Source: a bacterium (lineage in GTDB: Bacteria > Planctomycetota > Planctomycetia > Planctomycetales > Planctomycetaceae). From it: 64,000 nucleotides of DNA. The notes under the pieces were generated by a model, which saw only the letters and a program-made list of their open reading frames with translations, was not told the DNA's origin and made no database searches. The stretch covers positions 119,747 through 183,746 of the forward strand of contig WGME01000001.1 of the NCBI GenBank assembly GCA_016125225.1. Direction: 5' to 3'. This document shows, piece by piece, positions 63,853 to 64,000 of this stretch. A program made the translations under genes and the position numbers. The stretch's first letter is position 1. Each line of letters begins with the position of its first letter.

Positions 63853-64000
63853 GTGTGCATTTGGACTTACCCACATTTGGTGGGCGCTGGGAAAGGAGTA
63901 GGATTTCTTTTCAAGGAGCCCAGCGAGATGCCGAAGAAGAATCGGGTTTACACTCAGGAGTTTAAGCGTGAAGCAGTGGAGTTGTTGACAGTCCGTGGTC
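63853..64000 (+). mobile_element. Left part of an IS3-family insertion sequence
   Basis: The window's right edge enters an IS3-type element: the orfA start is at 63928, and TGTGCATTTGGACTTACCC from 63853 has the terminal TG and position of an IS3 left end, with a small hairpin CCCA...TGGG at 63870-63885. The right end, orfB and target-site copy are outside, so the exact boundary is a guess. Confidence 0.55.
63928..64000 (+). CDS. IS3-family transposase OrfA, N-terminus only
   Basis: Only the first 24 residues are visible (MPKKNRVYTQEFKREAVELL...), cut by the window edge. That start is the conserved helix-turn-helix beginning of IS3 OrfA (KR-x-Y-x-x-EFK-x-x-AV-x-LL). AAGGAG lies 12 bases upstream of the ATG at 63928. 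Confidence 0.85.
   Translation, partial: MPKKNRVYTQEFKREAVELLTVRG

Overview
The window looks like chromosome from a planctomycete (phylum Planctomycetota). Evidence seen in the sequence: a DUF1559 pilin-like protein with the H-x9-DG motif, a BBP2/OmpL-like porin with a Cys-rich N-terminus, large outer-membrane barrel paralogs, L- and P-ring flagellar genes (so an outer membrane is present), a Pro/Tyr-rich secreted protein, multihaem cytochromes, and a gene density and base composition usual for that phylum. No rRNA or tRNA gene was recognised. The genus cannot be named from this sequence alone.

Layout. 1-2249: mcsB (cut by the window edge), mcsA and a TPR protein, all on the minus strand. 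2250-4853: groES-groEL with a strong terminator. 4938-13247: an assorted block (amino-acid permease, small membrane proteins, XdhC-like protein with a CWC zinc-ribbon protein, SMP-30 lactonase, SDR, NUDIX hydrolase, fabI). 13574-15700: two envelope proteins (Pro/Tyr-rich secreted protein, BBP2 porin). 16429-17915: rpmE (type B L31) and prfA. 17981-20066: a two-TM protein and a citrate synthase homolog that has lost the catalytic Asp. 20254-29803: nine flagellar genes on one strand, transcribed flgF-flgG-flgA-flgH-flgI-flgJ-flgN-flgK-flgL (rod, rings, hook-filament junction).

30008-33968 is the most interesting region. A minus-strand promoter leads into a complete cobalamin riboswitch with a near-consensus B12 box. 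A tight five-gene operon follows: a DUF1559 pilin-like protein, a small TM/CxxC protein, a Dph6/DUF71-type ATP pyrophosphatase, a DUF6580-like membrane protein and a BtuF-like cobalamin-binding protein without a signal peptide. I read this as a B12 uptake or salvage system in which most components have no assigned role. Divergent from it, 33986-36712 holds a PadR repressor with a 16-bp-arm dyad over its own promoter, a perfect 30-bp inverted repeat, and a membrane-anchored sensor-like partner protein.

36797-45439: a 616-aa protein of unknown function, a secreted protein, a CinA-type amidase, two RNA methyltransferases, a single-domain response regulator, a DUF2721 protein and a LarA-like protein. 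45530-48499: two tandem outer-membrane barrel paralogs, divergent from 48958-52137, two tandem pentahaem cytochrome c paralogs. 52147-63759: lipoprotein hydrolase, alaC aminotransferase, a hybrid-looking sensor histidine kinase without receiver, PIN-PhoH ATPase, then a rhodanese, glycosyltransferase-like and giant membrane-anchored spermidine-synthase-fold operon. The right edge enters an IS3-family insertion sequence.
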